Origin: Arthrobacter sp. 9AX
Lineage (GTDB): Bacteria > Actinomycetota > Actinomycetes > Actinomycetales > Micrococcaceae
Assembly (NCBI RefSeq): GCF_902506095.1
Contig: NZ_LR733293.1
Coordinates: 2,428,558 to 2,492,557, forward strand
Reading direction: 5' to 3'
DNA: 64,000 nt
A program made the translations under genes and the position numbers. Shown piece after piece: positions 38,644 to 47,735 of this stretch; the first letter of the stretch is position 1, and every line of letters begins with the position of its first letter. Under the pieces are notes generated by a model. It was not told the origin of the DNA, did not search any database, and worked only from the letters and a program-made list of their open reading frames with translations.

Positions 38644-39513
38644 ATGAGGACCCCACCGCGGCTTGGCCTGAACAATGGCGTGCTGATCGACCAGCTGGGC
38701 TTCGGCCTGTACAAGGTGCCGCCAGCGGACACGGCCGGGCTGGTGGCCATGGCCCTCGACGCCGGCTACCGACACTTCGACACCGCCGCCATGTACGGCA
38801 ACGAGACCGGTGTTGCCCGCGGCATCAGCACGCAGCTGGGAACCCAGGCCGGCACCGGCGGTTCCGGGGAACTTTTCCCGGCCCTTGCCAGGGAAGACCT
38901 GTTTATCACCACCAAGGTGTGGAACGACCACCACGGCTACGACGCAACCCTCCGTGCGTTCGACGACTCCATGGTCAACCTCGGCCTCGACTACGTGGAC
39001 ATGTACCTCATCCACTGGCCCTGCCCCCGGCGTGGACTGTTCCAGGAAACCTACCGGGCCCTGGAAACGCTCTACCGGGAGGGCAAAGTCCGCGCCATCG
39101 GGGTCAGCAACTTCCTGCCGGCCCACCTTGACCGGCTGCTGCAGACGGCGGAAGTCACACCGGCCGTCAACCAGATCGAACTCCACCCTTGGCTGCAGCA
39201 GCACGAGCTGAGGAAAATCCACGAAGACGTGAATATCCGGACCGAAGCGTGGAGCCCGCTGGGGCGCGGACAGGTGCTTGCCGACCCCGTGGTGCAGGCC
39301 TGCGCCACCGAACACCGCAGGACACCCGCGCAGGTGATCCTTCGTTGGCACATCCAGCTGGGCAACATCGCCATTCCGAAAGCCAGCTCCGAGGCACGCA
39401 TCCGGGAAAACCTGGACATCTTCAGCTTTGAGCTTTCTGCCCGGGACATGGAAGCACTCGCCGCGCTGGACCGGGGCCAGCGCACCGGCTCCCACCCGGA
39501 CAACGTCAACTAG
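38644..39513 (+). CDS. Aldo/keto reductase
   Basis: A 289-residue NADPH-dependent reductase of the AKR5-like, 2,5-diketo-gluconate reductase type. The catalytic tetrad is visible: Asp about 46, Tyr about 51 (AAMYGNE), Lys about 91 (TTKVW) and His about 124 (LIHWP). IGVSNF and the late IPKASSEARIRENLDIF (cofactor binding) follow. An insertion of about 12 residues (GTQAGTGGSGELF) sits before the Lys motif. The substrate is unknown. The ATG at 38644 follows the regulator stop by 10 bases. Confidence 0.92.
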   Translation: MRTPPRLGLNNGVLIDQLGFGLYKVPPADTAGLVAMALDAGYRHFDTAAMYGNETGVARGISTQLGTQAGTGGSGELFPALAREDLFITTKVWNDHHGYDATLRAFDDSMVNLGLDYVDMYLIHWPCPRRGLFQETYRALETLYREGKVRAIGVSNFLPAHLDRLLQTAEVTPAVNQIELHPWLQQHELRKIHEDVNIRTEAWSPLGRGQVLADPVVQACATEHRRTPAQVILRWHIQLGNIAIPKASSEARIRENLDIFSFELSARDMEALAALDRGQRTGSHPDNVN

Positions 39514-39520
39514 GACCTGC

Positions 39521-40450
39521 ATGAAAACAACACACTCCGGGCCGTCCACCGCGCCCGCCTTCTTCAGCCCGGACCTCGCCGGACGCACCCGTGCCTCTTC
39601 CGTGCAGCTCTCCGGCGGGAAAGTGGCGTACTGGACCTATGAGCCCGTTCAGGAAACACCCGAGACACGGACCATCCTGGTGATCCACGGGTTCCGCGGC
39701 GACCACCACGGACTCCTGCGGGTGGCTGACCAGCTCCCCGACATGCGCCTCATCATGCCGGACCTGCCAGGTTTCGGCAGCTCGCAGGCATTCGGGCCCG
39801 GCGGCCACACTGTGGCCGGCTACGGGGCGTTCATCACGGAATTCATGGCCGCCCTGCGGCTGGAACCGGACACCGTGCTTCTGGGCCACTCATTCGGCTC
39901 CATCATCACGGCGCACTTTGTGGCCGCCCATCCGGACGCAGTGCATCCCCTGATCCTGGTCAACCCCATTGCCGCGCCGGCACTTGAGGGTCCCAAAGGC
40001 ATCATGACCAGGCTGGCGGTGCTGTACTACAAGCTGGCCGCCCGCCTCCCCCGCTCCCTGGGGCAGGCCCTGCTGAGGAGTCCGCTGATTGTCCGCGTGA
40101 TGAGCGAAGCCATGGCCAAAACGACGGACCGGGAACTGCGCCGCTTTATCCACGGCCAGCACCACGCCTACTTCAGCGCGTTCGCCAACAGGGACAGCTT
40201 GCTCGAATCGTTTACCGCCTCGGTCAGCAACCACGTAGCCGAAGTGGCCGGACAGTTGCGCCTTCCGGTACTGCTGGTGGCCGGCGAGAAGGACGAAATC
40301 GCCACCCTGCCGGACCAGCACCGGCTTCTCGCACTGCTGCCCGACGGCGAACTCGAGGTCATTCCCGGCGTTGGCCACCTGATCCACTACGAGACGCCTG
40401 AGCCCGCCGCCCGCTACATCCGCAGCTTCCTTAAGGACCATCCCGCGTGA
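39521..40450 (+). CDS. Alpha/beta fold hydrolase
   Basis: A 309-residue cytosolic hydrolase. ILVIHGFRG (about 52-60) is the oxyanion-hole strand, GHSFGS puts the nucleophile at Ser 124, and GVGHLIHYE near the C-terminus supplies the histidine. The fold resembles epoxide hydrolase/lipase-type enzymes; the substrate cannot be told. The ATG at 39521 has AGGA 7 bases upstream and lies 7 bases after the aldo/keto reductase stop. It overlaps the next gene by 4 bases, so the two are translationally coupled. Confidence 0.87.
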   Translation: MKTTHSGPSTAPAFFSPDLAGRTRASSVQLSGGKVAYWTYEPVQETPETRTILVIHGFRGDHHGLLRVADQLPDMRLIMPDLPGFGSSQAFGPGGHTVAGYGAFITEFMAALRLEPDTVLLGHSFGSIITAHFVAAHPDAVHPLILVNPIAAPALEGPKGIMTRLAVLYYKLAARLPRSLGQALLRSPLIVRVMSEAMAKTTDRELRRFIHGQHHAYFSAFANRDSLLESFTASVSNHVAEVAGQLRLPVLLVAGEKDEIATLPDQHRLLALLPDGELEVIPGVGHLIHYETPEPAARYIRSFLKDHPA

Positions 40451-41529
40451 AGATAGTCATTGATGCACGATTCACCAGGACCGACCACCACGACGGCATC
40501 AGCCGCTACGGAGCGAGCCTGATCGAAGCCACCGCGAAGATCGCCGATGTTTCCATGCTGGTTTCGGACCCCCGGCAGCTCGCCCTGCTGCCGGACGTGC
40601 CCTACACGCTGATCAACAGCCCCCTGTCCCCGGCAGAACTGTTTGTTGCCCGCAAGGTGAACCCGCTGGGTGCTGACGTGGTGGTTTGCCCGATGCAGAC
40701 GATGGGCACCTGGGGCCGGAAATACGGGCTGGTCCTGACCCTGCATGACCTGATCTACTACGAGCACCCGGCGCCGCCGGGTTTCCTGCCGGCCCCGGTC
40801 CGGCTGCTGTGGCGGCTGTACCACAAGGCGTTCTGGCCGCAGCGGCTCCTCCTGGACCGGGCGGACACGGTGGCAACGGTCAGCAGGACCACCGAGGCCC
40901 TGATGGCCAAGTACCGGCTGACCCGGCGTCCGGTCAGGATCATCGGCAACGCCCCCCAGCCGGCCGCGGAACCGCGCCTACCGGAAGCCGGGGCCGAGCC
41001 GTCCATCGTCTACATGGGGTCTTTTATGCCCTACAAGAACGTGGAAACCATGGTGGCGGGCATGGCGTCGCTTCCCGGCTTCACGCTGCACCTGCTCAGC
41101 CGGATCACTCCGCAGCGGCGCGCCGAGCTGGAGAGGCTCGTCCCGTCCGGGGCCCGGGTGGAGTTCCACAACGGGGTGACGGACGAGGAGTACACCAAGC
41201 TCCTGTCCACCGCCACTGCCTTGGTGAGCCTCTCCCGGGCAGAGGGTTACGGCCTGCCGCTCGTGGAGGCGATGGCCCTGGGCACACCGGTGATTGCCAG
41301 TGACATTCCTATTTTCCGGGAAGTGGGCGGTGACGCTGCCAGCTACGTTGATCCCGCCTCGCCGGAGCAGTTCGCCGGTGCCGTGATGAGCTTGCAGGAC
41401 CAGGCCCGCTGGGAGGAAGCTTCACGGCGTTCCCTCGCCCGTGCCGGGGAGTTCACGTGGGACGAGTCCGCCCGCCAGCTGGTGGACGTGGCCCACGACA
41501 TCGTCGCCCGACGCCGGGGCAGGAAGTAG
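40447..41529 (+). CDS. Glycosyltransferase family 4 protein
   Basis: A 360-residue GT-B fold glycosyltransferase. The N-terminal half begins with MKIVIDARFTRTDHHDGISRYG, typical of GT4 enzymes. The C-terminal half holds the nucleotide-sugar site, with SRAEGYGLPLVEAMALGTPVIAS as the EX7E-type motif. The donor and acceptor are unknown; a mannosyl or related sugar transfer to a lipid or polymer is possible. GTG 40447 overlaps the hydrolase stop as GTGA. It is convergent with priA, 6 bases away. Confidence 0.9.
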   Translation: MKIVIDARFTRTDHHDGISRYGASLIEATAKIADVSMLVSDPRQLALLPDVPYTLINSPLSPAELFVARKVNPLGADVVVCPMQTMGTWGRKYGLVLTLHDLIYYEHPAPPGFLPAPVRLLWRLYHKAFWPQRLLLDRADTVATVSRTTEALMAKYRLTRRPVRIIGNAPQPAAEPRLPEAGAEPSIVYMGSFMPYKNVETMVAGMASLPGFTLHLLSRITPQRRAELERLVPSGARVEFHNGVTDEEYTKLLSTATALVSLSRAEGYGLPLVEAMALGTPVIASDIPIFREVGGDAASYVDPASPEQFAGAVMSLQDQARWEEASRRSLARAGEFTWDESARQLVDVAHDIVARRRGRK

Positions 41530-41535
41530 CACAGC

Positions 41536-43671
41536 CTAAAGGACGTCCACGCCGTCAAGCCGAAGCTGGAAGGGTTCCGCGCTCCGTTTTGCGGCCGTGG
41601 CGGCCCGGGTTGCACGCAGGACCCGCGTCACAGCTGCTGCCTGGGCGTACGGGAAAAACAGGAGTGTGCGGACATCGTCCCCCGACCGGCGCGTTGAGGG
41701 CGGTCCGTTCAGGACCACCGGGGCCGGGCCGGCGGTGCGCAGGCTGATTCCGGCCGGGTGCAGCTGGGCTGCCACAGCGGCCGTGAAGTGTTCGACGGCG
41801 GCCCGGGGGCCGGTGACCGAGGCAATCCGCACCGCGGGAGGCAGTTGCAGTTCCACCCGCAAGGACAGCTCCCGCCCGGCGTAACCTGCCGGATCCCAGC
41901 GGAGCAGGGCACCCACGGCAGAGCTCTCCGATGCCGTAACAACAACGAGCCCGCCATCCGACGCCGGCCGCACCAAGGCGGCGGCGTTGAACCACCGGCG
42001 CACTGTGTCCTCACCGGCCCGGAGGTTTTCCCGCCGAAGCAGGGAGTCGCCGTCCAAGAGCAGTGCCGTTGCGTAGCCGCCCTCGGCTACGGGTTCGGCC
42101 CCCACGGTGGCCACTACCAGCGACTTTCCCGGGCCCACACTGGCCTTGACCTGGTCGCCGGAGGAGGTGACCACTGTTTTTCCCGGGAAACCACGCCCCA
42201 GTTCTTCGGCCGTACGCATCACCCCGGTGGCGCCCTTGCGGAGCTTCCGGCCCCCGCAAAGGGAACAACCCCATTCCAGGGCCGGGGTGGAACACCACCG
42301 GCACTGCGGAAGCACCGACCCTCCGCCGGGCAGCGCCAGCGGACCCTGGCAGGCTCCGCAGCGGGCAGGTTCGCGGCACGTTTCACACACCAGCGAGGGC
42401 ACGTAGCCTGCGCGTGCCACCTGGACCAGGACCGGGCCCCGTTCGAGCCCCTCTTTGGCAGCGCGCCAGGCGGCGGCCGGGAGGCGGGCAATCCTGGCCA
42501 GCGGATCCCGCTCTTGTTCGAAGCTGTCGGCCGTGTTCACCACACGCGGGACGATGCCGCGGACCACGTTGCGGCCGGCCTCGACCGAAAGCGCCCAGCC
42601 CGTCTCCACCAGCCGGTGAACTTCGGTACTGCGGGTGTGGCCGGCCAGAAGGCACGCTGCGCCCGCCTGCTCGGCGCGCAGGAGCAGCACCTCGCGGGCG
42701 TGCGCGTAGGGTGCGCGCTGCTCAATCAGGAGGTCGTCGCCGTCGTCCCAGCAGACAACGAGCCCCAGATCCTTGACCGGGGCATAGGCAGCACTCCTGG
42801 TGCCGATGGCCACGCGCGCTGTGCCCGCAAGGAGGCGCAAAAAGTTCTGGTAGCGGGGCGTTGGTCCGTCCTCTGCCGTCAGGCGGGCCACGGCCTGATC
42901 CGGCAGCACTTTCTTGACTGCCTCCTCGAGCCGGTCCAGATCACGGTTGTCCGGCACTACCACCAGGGCTCCACGGCCTGAAGCGCAGGCAGCAGCAACC
43001 GCCTGGGCCAGCACGTGGGGCCATGCAGCGGGTCCGTACGCCCGGAGCGGGTTGAGGACAGCCCTCGGCGAGCCGCCTTCTGCCAGGTGGCGCAGGAAGG
43101 CGGGCCCGTTGCGGTAGTCGCCCCAAGCACCGGACTGGACTCCTGTCACGGATGGCGCGGCGGTTCCAGCGGCACCGTCTTCCATGGGTGCAGCGGCATC
43201 GACACCGGCGGGGTAATCCTTTTCCAACCGGGCTACCCGGGGTGGGACGGCGACGCGGAGGACATCGCTCACCGTGCCGGCATACCGGGCGGCGACGGCA
43301 GTAGCGAGGTCGCGGATGTCCGGTGTCAGGACGGGAACCGGGGAAACCACCTTCGCCAGCGGCAAGAGGGTGTGGCCGGCGTCGGACTCGGCCACCCGCT
43401 CCGTAATGAAGCCACTGAGATCCTGACCGTTGAACTTGACCTTGACCCTGGCTCCGGGACGGGCGTCTTTGTCGAGCGCGGACGGAACACCGTAGTCAAA
43501 CGGCCGGTCCAAGTGGGGCAGGGAGGACTCCACCAGGACTCGGGCCACCGGCAGGTGGTCCGCGAACCGCGGTCCGGCGTGCTGTTTACGGTCCGGGAAG
43601 CCCTGCAGCAGGGATGGCTGGACGCCGGCCTGCAGGTCCAGTGATGGTTTGGCCGACCCGTCAGCAACCAC
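41536..43671 (-). CDS. priA: PriA-like primosomal protein N' lacking helicase motifs
   Basis: A 711-residue PriA homologue. The N-terminal DNA-binding domain (about 40-140) and the cysteine-rich zinc module (about 425-480, several CxxC) are intact. The helicase core looks dead: no GxGKT/S P-loop is seen near the expected position, and the DEEH motif is replaced by WDDGDD. Actinobacterial PriA is known to lack helicase motifs, so this is a lineage feature rather than decay. It may still bind forks and recruit DnaB. The GTG at 43671 has GGAGGT upstream. Confidence 0.88.
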   Translation of the reverse strand: MVADGSAKPSLDLQAGVQPSLLQGFPDRKQHAGPRFADHLPVARVLVESSLPHLDRPFDYGVPSALDKDARPGARVKVKFNGQDLSGFITERVAESDAGHTLLPLAKVVSPVPVLTPDIRDLATAVAARYAGTVSDVLRVAVPPRVARLEKDYPAGVDAAAPMEDGAAGTAAPSVTGVQSGAWGDYRNGPAFLRHLAEGGSPRAVLNPLRAYGPAAWPHVLAQAVAAACASGRGALVVVPDNRDLDRLEEAVKKVLPDQAVARLTAEDGPTPRYQNFLRLLAGTARVAIGTRSAAYAPVKDLGLVVCWDDGDDLLIEQRAPYAHAREVLLLRAEQAGAACLLAGHTRSTEVHRLVETGWALSVEAGRNVVRGIVPRVVNTADSFEQERDPLARIARLPAAAWRAAKEGLERGPVLVQVARAGYVPSLVCETCREPARCGACQGPLALPGGGSVLPQCRWCSTPALEWGCSLCGGRKLRKGATGVMRTAEELGRGFPGKTVVTSSGDQVKASVGPGKSLVVATVGAEPVAEGGYATALLLDGDSLLRRENLRAGEDTVRRWFNAAALVRPASDGGLVVVTASESSAVGALLRWDPAGYAGRELSLRVELQLPPAVRIASVTGPRAAVEHFTAAVAAQLHPAGISLRTAGPAPVVLNGPPSTRRSGDDVRTLLFFPYAQAAAVTRVLRATRAATAAKRSAEPFQLRLDGVDVL

Positions 43672-43735
43672 TGCGGCTACCTCCGTTCAGCATCACCCAA
43701 GTGGACAGAGCCAGAAAACCACCAGGCACAGACAT

Positions 43736-43764
43736 CCGTGCCCGCGGCAGGGCCGCGGGCACGG
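43736..43764 (-). terminator. metK terminator
   Basis: A perfect 13-bp GC-rich stem (43736-43748 with 43752-43764) with a 3-base loop begins 14 bases after the metK stop. It has no T-run. Confidence 0.65.
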
Positions 43765-43778
43765 CCCGCCGGGTTTGA

Positions 43779-45014
43779 TCAGGCGTTGAAGAAGGCCTTC
43801 AGGTCATCAACGCGGTCCAGGCGTTCCCAAGTGAAGTCCGGATCGTCGCGGCCGAAGTGGCCATGCGCGGCTGTCTTGGCGTAGATGGGCCGCTTCAGGT
43901 CCAGGGCGTCGATGATGGCCCGCGGGCGAAGGTCGAAAATCTCCGCGATGGCGGCGCTGATGCGTGCCGGGTCCACCGTTTCGGTGCCGAAGGTTTCAAC
44001 GTAGGTTCCCACCGGCCTGGCCTGTCCGATGGCGTAGGCGATCTGGATTTCGGCGCGCTTGGCCAGACCGGCGGCCACAACGTTCTTGGCCACCCACCGC
44101 ATGGCGTAGGCAGCGGAGCGGTCCACCTTGGACGGGTCTTTGCCCGAGAACGCGCCGCCTCCGTGGCGGGCCATGCCGCCGTAAGTGTCAACAATGATCT
44201 TCCGGCCGGTGAGGCCGGCATCGCCCACTGGTCCGCCGATCACAAATTCGCCGGCAGGGTTCAAGATGTTGCGGGCGCGTGAGATGTCCAGGTTGGCGCC
44301 CGCCAGCACAGGCTCGATGACCACGGACGCCAGATCGGCCCGGAGCTGCTCCAGGCTTGCACCTTCGGCATGCTGGCTGGAAATAACAACTGTCTCAACA
44401 GAAACGGGCCGGTCCTTGTCGTACCCAACCGTCACCTGGGTCTTGCCGTCCGGGCGGAGGTAGGCCAGTTCGCCTGACTTGCGGACCTCAGTCAGCCGCT
44501 CGGACAGGCGGTGCGCCAGCCAGATGGGCAGCGGCATGTAGGAGGGCGTTTCGTCGCTGGCGTAGCCGAACATCAGGCCTTGGTCGCCGGCGCCCTGGAG
44601 GTCGTAGTCGTCCTCCTGGCGTCCCTCGCGGGCTTCCAGGGAATTGAAGACTCCCCCGGCGATGTCATTGGACTGCTGGCCGATGGACACTGAGACACCG
44701 CAGCGGGCGCCGTCGAATCCGTTGGCGGAGGAGTCGTAGCCGATGCCCAGGATGGTCTCGCGGACGATCTGCGGGATCTCGACGTAGGCGTCGGTGGTGA
44801 CCTCACCGGCGACGTGGACCAGGCCGGTGGTGGCCATGGTCTCCACGGCTACCCGGGATTCCGGGTCGGCGGCCAGCAGCGCGTCCAGGATGGCGTCGCT
44901 GATCTGGTCGCAGATCTTGTCCGGATGGCCTTCGGTGACCGACTCGGAGGTGAAGAGCCGGAGCGCGGAGGGCGTGGCCCCATGGGACTGGGGAAGGTGC
45001 AGCGGTAAAGTCAC
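43779..45014 (-). CDS. metK: S-adenosylmethionine synthetase
   Basis: A 411-residue enzyme that makes S-adenosylmethionine from methionine and [19 protein letters not shown] (about 24-39) contains the ATP- and Mg-binding residues. [12 protein letters not shown] is the second signature, and [15 protein letters not shown] is the phosphate-binding P-loop-like motif. Length is normal. The GTG at 45014 has AAGG 7 bases upstream. No SAM riboswitch is seen in the 76 bases before it. It follows coaBC. Confidence 0.97.
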   Translation of the reverse strand: MTLPLHLPQSHGATPSALRLFTSESVTEGHPDKICDQISDAILDALLAADPESRVAVETMATTGLVHVAGEVTTDAYVEIPQIVRETILGIGYDSSANGFDGARCGVSVSIGQQSNDIAGGVFNSLEAREGRQEDDYDLQGAGDQGLMFGYASDETPSYMPLPIWLAHRLSERLTEVRKSGELAYLRPDGKTQVTVGYDKDRPVSVETVVISSQHAEGASLEQLRADLASVVIEPVLAGANLDISRARNILNPAGEFVIGGPVGDAGLTGRKIIVDTYGGMARHGGGAFSGKDPSKVDRSAAYAMRWVAKNVVAAGLAKRAEIQIAYAIGQARPVGTYVETFGTETVDPARISAAIAEIFDLRPRAIIDALDLKRPIYAKTAAHGHFGRDDPDFTWERLDRVDDLKAFFNA

Positions 45015-45090
45015 TCAACTACCTTACTTGTTGGAATCCGTACTCCCCGCAGGAGATGTCCCCGTGCTAAGCGGACGTGGCCAGAAACAC

Positions 45091-46332
45091 TCAGGCGCGG
45101 GGCGAAACGTGGTTCAGTTCGAAGCCGATCCGGCTGATGATGGCGGCTGAAACCTCGGTCTTGGTCCCTGACGCCTCCTGTGGTTCGGAGCCGGAGCGCG
45201 CCAGGATGACCACGGAGTTGGTGTCCTGGCCGAAGACTTTGTCAGCCCCTACATGGTTGACCACCAGCAGGTCACAGCCCTTGCGCTGGAGCTTTGCCTC
45301 CGCGTAGGCCAGCACGTCCCCGTCGCTGTCCCCTGTTTCAGCGGCGAACCCAACGATCAGCTGCTGCGCTCCCCCGGCTCCGGAGCTGTTCCGGCGCTCC
45401 ACGAGTTCGTGCAGGATGTCAGGGTTGCGGACCAGCGTAATCACGGGATCGGCGGTGTCGTCGCGCTTCTTGATTTTGGTGTTCGAGACCTCTGCCGGGC
45501 GGAAGTCAGCCACTGCGGCTGACATGATCACGACGTCGGAATCTGCGGCGGTTGCCAGGGCAGCCTCGCGGAGCTGCAGGGCGGTCTCCACCGGCACCAC
45601 TTCCACACCTGCCGGCGCAGGAACCTCCATGTGGGCAGCGAGCAGCCGAACTGTTGCCCCGGCATTCCTGGCGGCGACGGCCAGCGCCACACCCTGCTTG
45701 CCGGAGGACCGGTTGCCAAGGAACCGGACAGGATCCAGGGGTTCCCGGGTTCCGCCGGCGCTGATAGTAACTGTCTTGCCGGCCAGCGGCAGCTGGTAGT
45801 CGGATTGCCCCTGGACCAGCGCCATGGCGGCGTCGAAGATCACTTCGGGCTCAGGCAGCCTGCCCGGGCCGGAGTCAGCCCCCGTCAACCGGCCGGTTGC
45901 CGGTTCAAGGACCGCCACACCGCGGCCGCGCAGGGTTTCCACGTTGGCGCGGGTGGCCGCATGCTGCCACATCTCGGTGTGCATGGCAGGGGCGAACAGC
46001 ACCGGGCCGTGGGCCATCAGCAGGGTGTTCGTGAGGAGGTCGCCGGCCTGGCCGGTGGCTGCCTTCGCCAGGAGGTCGGCCGTCGCCGGAGCAATGACCA
46101 CCAGGTCCGCTTCGTGGCCCAGGCGGACGTGGTTGACCTGGTGGACGTCGTCGAAAACGCTGTTGCTGACCGGGTTTCCGGACAGCGCCTCCCACGTGGC
46201 GGTGCCAACAAAACGGGTGGCGGCCTCCGTGGGGATCACCGTGACGTGATGGCCGGCTTCAGTAAAAAGCCGGAGGAGCGATGCCACCTTATAGGCGGCG
46301 ATCCCTCCCCCGACTCCGAGGACTATGCGCAC
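45091..46332 (-). CDS. coaBC: Bifunctional phosphopantothenoylcysteine decarboxylase / phosphopantothenate-cysteine ligase
   Basis: A 413-residue fused enzyme for two steps of coenzyme A synthesis. The N-terminal CoaC flavoprotein half (about 1-185) begins GVGGGIAAYKVASLLR, and APAMHTEMW carries the decarboxylase signature. The C-terminal CoaB half (about 190-413) has SAGGTREPLDPVRFLGNRSSGK and AAVADFRPAEVSNTKIKK, which bind CTP and the acyl intermediate. The GTG at 46332 has GGAGGT just upstream. It follows rpoZ and precedes metK, a common actinobacterial order. Confidence 0.95.
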   Translation of the reverse strand: MRIVLGVGGGIAAYKVASLLRLFTEAGHHVTVIPTEAATRFVGTATWEALSGNPVSNSVFDDVHQVNHVRLGHEADLVVIAPATADLLAKAATGQAGDLLTNTLLMAHGPVLFAPAMHTEMWQHAATRANVETLRGRGVAVLEPATGRLTGADSGPGRLPEPEVIFDAAMALVQGQSDYQLPLAGKTVTISAGGTREPLDPVRFLGNRSSGKQGVALAVAARNAGATVRLLAAHMEVPAPAGVEVVPVETALQLREAALATAADSDVVIMSAAVADFRPAEVSNTKIKKRDDTADPVITLVRNPDILHELVERRNSSGAGGAQQLIVGFAAETGDSDGDVLAYAEAKLQRKGCDLLVVNHVGADKVFGQDTNSVVILARSGSEPQEASGTKTEVSAAIISRIGFELNHVSPRA

Positions 46333-46366
46333 GTGACCTCCGTCAACAGCACGTCAGGCGGCAGTG

Positions 46367-46627
46367 TTACTCCGCGGCTTCGATCGGCGTGGATACCAGC
46401 TTGCCTTCGTTGATCTCGCGCAGGGCGATCGAGAGCGACTTTTCGTTCAGCTTGGTGTCAACCAGCGGGCCGACGTACTCGAAGAGGCCCTCGTGCAGCT
46501 GGGCGTAGTAGGCGTTGATCTGACGAGCACGCTTGGCACCGAAGATCACCAGGCCGTACTTGGAATCGGCTGCCTCAAGCAGCGAGTCGATGGGCGGGTT
46601 GATGATGCCTTCAAGGTTCGTGGACAC
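46367..46627 (-). CDS. rpoZ: RNA polymerase subunit omega
   Basis: An 86-residue small subunit that wraps the beta' C-terminus and helps RNA polymerase assembly. The core [20 protein letters not shown] is typical of omega. The GTG at 46627 has GGAG 5 bases upstream. It lies 15 bases after gmk, the widely conserved gmk-rpoZ pair. Confidence 0.95.
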   Translation of the reverse strand: MSTNLEGIINPPIDSLLEAADSKYGLVIFGAKRARQINAYYAQLHEGLFEYVGPLVDTKLNEKSLSIALREINEGKLVSTPIEAAE

Positions 46628-46642
46628 GAATTCTCCAAATTC

Positions 46643-47239
46643 CTAGCGGGCTGACGCTTCCCGCGCTCCGTGCGGATGCGGGGTCAGCCCCATGAGTGAA
46701 ACAAGCTCGTCCGCCGCCCGGCGAACGTCGTCATTGATGACGGTATGGTCGAACTCCGGTTCAGCAGCAAGCTCCAGTTTAGCGGTTTCCAGGCGTCGCT
46801 GCTGTTCCTCCGGGGTTTCGGTGCCCCGGCCCACCAGCCGGCGGACCATTTCGTCCCAGCTCGGGGGCGCGAGGAAGACGAACTGGGCGTCCGGCACCGC
46901 GGCCTTGACCTGGCGGGCACCCTGCAGGTCAATCTCAAGAAGCACCGAGCGTCCTTCGGCGATGGCCTGGTTCACGGTGCTCTTCAGGGTCCCGTATGTA
47001 TTCTGCCCGTGGACAACTGCCCATTCGAGGAGTTCGCCATCGGCAACGAGCCGCTCGAACTCCTCCTTGGACTTGAAGAAGTAATGCACGCCATCGATTT
47101 CACCCGGCCGGGCTGCCCGGGTAGTGGCTGATACGGACAGCCAGACCTCCGGGTAGTTGTCCCGGATGAAAGTGGACACCGTGCCTTTGCCAACAGCCGT
47201 CGGACCAGCGAGGACTGTCAGTCCAGGTTTATTGCTCAC
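46643..47239 (-). CDS. gmk: Guanylate kinase
   Basis: A 198-residue kinase that converts GMP to GDP. The P-loop GPTAVGKGT lies at about 12-20, with Ala-Val replacing the more common Ser-Gly inside it, as often seen in actinobacteria. [21 protein letters not shown] is the GMP-binding signature. The GTG at 47239 has AAGGA 5 bases upstream. It sits between mihF and rpoZ. Confidence 0.95.
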   Translation of the reverse strand: MSNKPGLTVLAGPTAVGKGTVSTFIRDNYPEVWLSVSATTRAARPGEIDGVHYFFKSKEEFERLVADGELLEWAVVHGQNTYGTLKSTVNQAIAEGRSVLLEIDLQGARQVKAAVPDAQFVFLAPPSWDEMVRRLVGRGTETPEEQQRRLETAKLELAAEPEFDHTVINDDVRRAADELVSLMGLTPHPHGAREASAR

Positions 47240-47287
47240 GTATTCCTTTTGGGCCGGAGTTCATTGGAAGGCGGCCCGGGGGCCCGC

Positions 47288-47605
47288 CTAATTCTCGTCT
47301 ATAAAATCTACCAGCGCCCGGCGCTGGTGGACGCCGAGGCCACGGAGCCTGCGGGAAGCCGCAATGCCCAGCTGCTTCATGATCGCGGCGGCCCGCACCT
47401 TGCCGATACCCGGCAGGGACTCCAACAGCTCCGAAACCTTCATCCGCGCCATGGCTTCATCAGCCATGGCCGAGTTGATGATTTGGGCCGCGGAGCTCTT
47501 GCCGTTCTTCAGGCTTTCCTTGGCCGCGGCCCGGGTTGCCCTGGCTGCCGCTGCCTTGTTCAGGGCATCAGTCCGTTCGGACGCGGATAAGGGTCGCAGC
47601 ACCAT
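47288..47605 (-). CDS. mihF: Actinobacterial integration host factor MihF
   Basis: A 105-residue nucleoid protein of the mIHF type, unrelated to enterobacterial IHF. An Ala/Arg/Lys-rich helical N-terminus leads to a helix-two-turn-helix DNA-binding part with LLESLPGIGKVRAAAIMKQLGI (about 62-83), followed by RRLRGLGVHQRRALVDF. The ATG at 47605 gives MVLRPLSASERTDAL, the family start. It sits between pyrF and gmk, the usual place. A good promoter and a hairpin lie upstream. Confidence 0.94.
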   Translation of the reverse strand: MVLRPLSASERTDALNKAAAARATRAAAKESLKNGKSSAAQIINSAMADEAMARMKVSELLESLPGIGKVRAAAIMKQLGIAASRRLRGLGVHQRRALVDFIDEN

Positions 47606-47629
47606 TAGTTGACACCCCCGGATCTGGGT

Positions 47630-47665
47630 GGACACGTCCAGGGGCGGCCGCCCTTGGACATGTCC
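47630..47665 (-). other. Long hairpin at the predicted mihF transcript start
   Basis: Eleven-base arms (47630-47640 with 47655-47665, one G-U pair) flank an inner GGGCG/CGCCC-type stem. It starts at the predicted mihF transcript start and ends 25 bases before the ATG. It may terminate read-through from pyrF or form a structured mihF leader. Confidence 0.55.
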
Positions 47666-47667
47666 TG

Positions 47668-47696
47668 AAACTACCCTTTGGTGCAGCTTGAATCAA
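47668..47696 (-). promoter_or_regulatory. mihF promoter
   Basis: TTGATT (47691-47696) and TAGTTT (47668-47673) are separated by 17 bases, a good sigma-A-type pair between pyrF and mihF. Confidence 0.6.
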
Positions 47697-47735
47697 TGGA
47701 TGCGCGGGAACGGCCGGCGGTCCGCAGGCCGTTTC

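Noticed and set aside
45015..45090. Possible SAM riboswitch before metK
   Set aside because: The 76-base gap holds no conserved riboswitch core or terminator.
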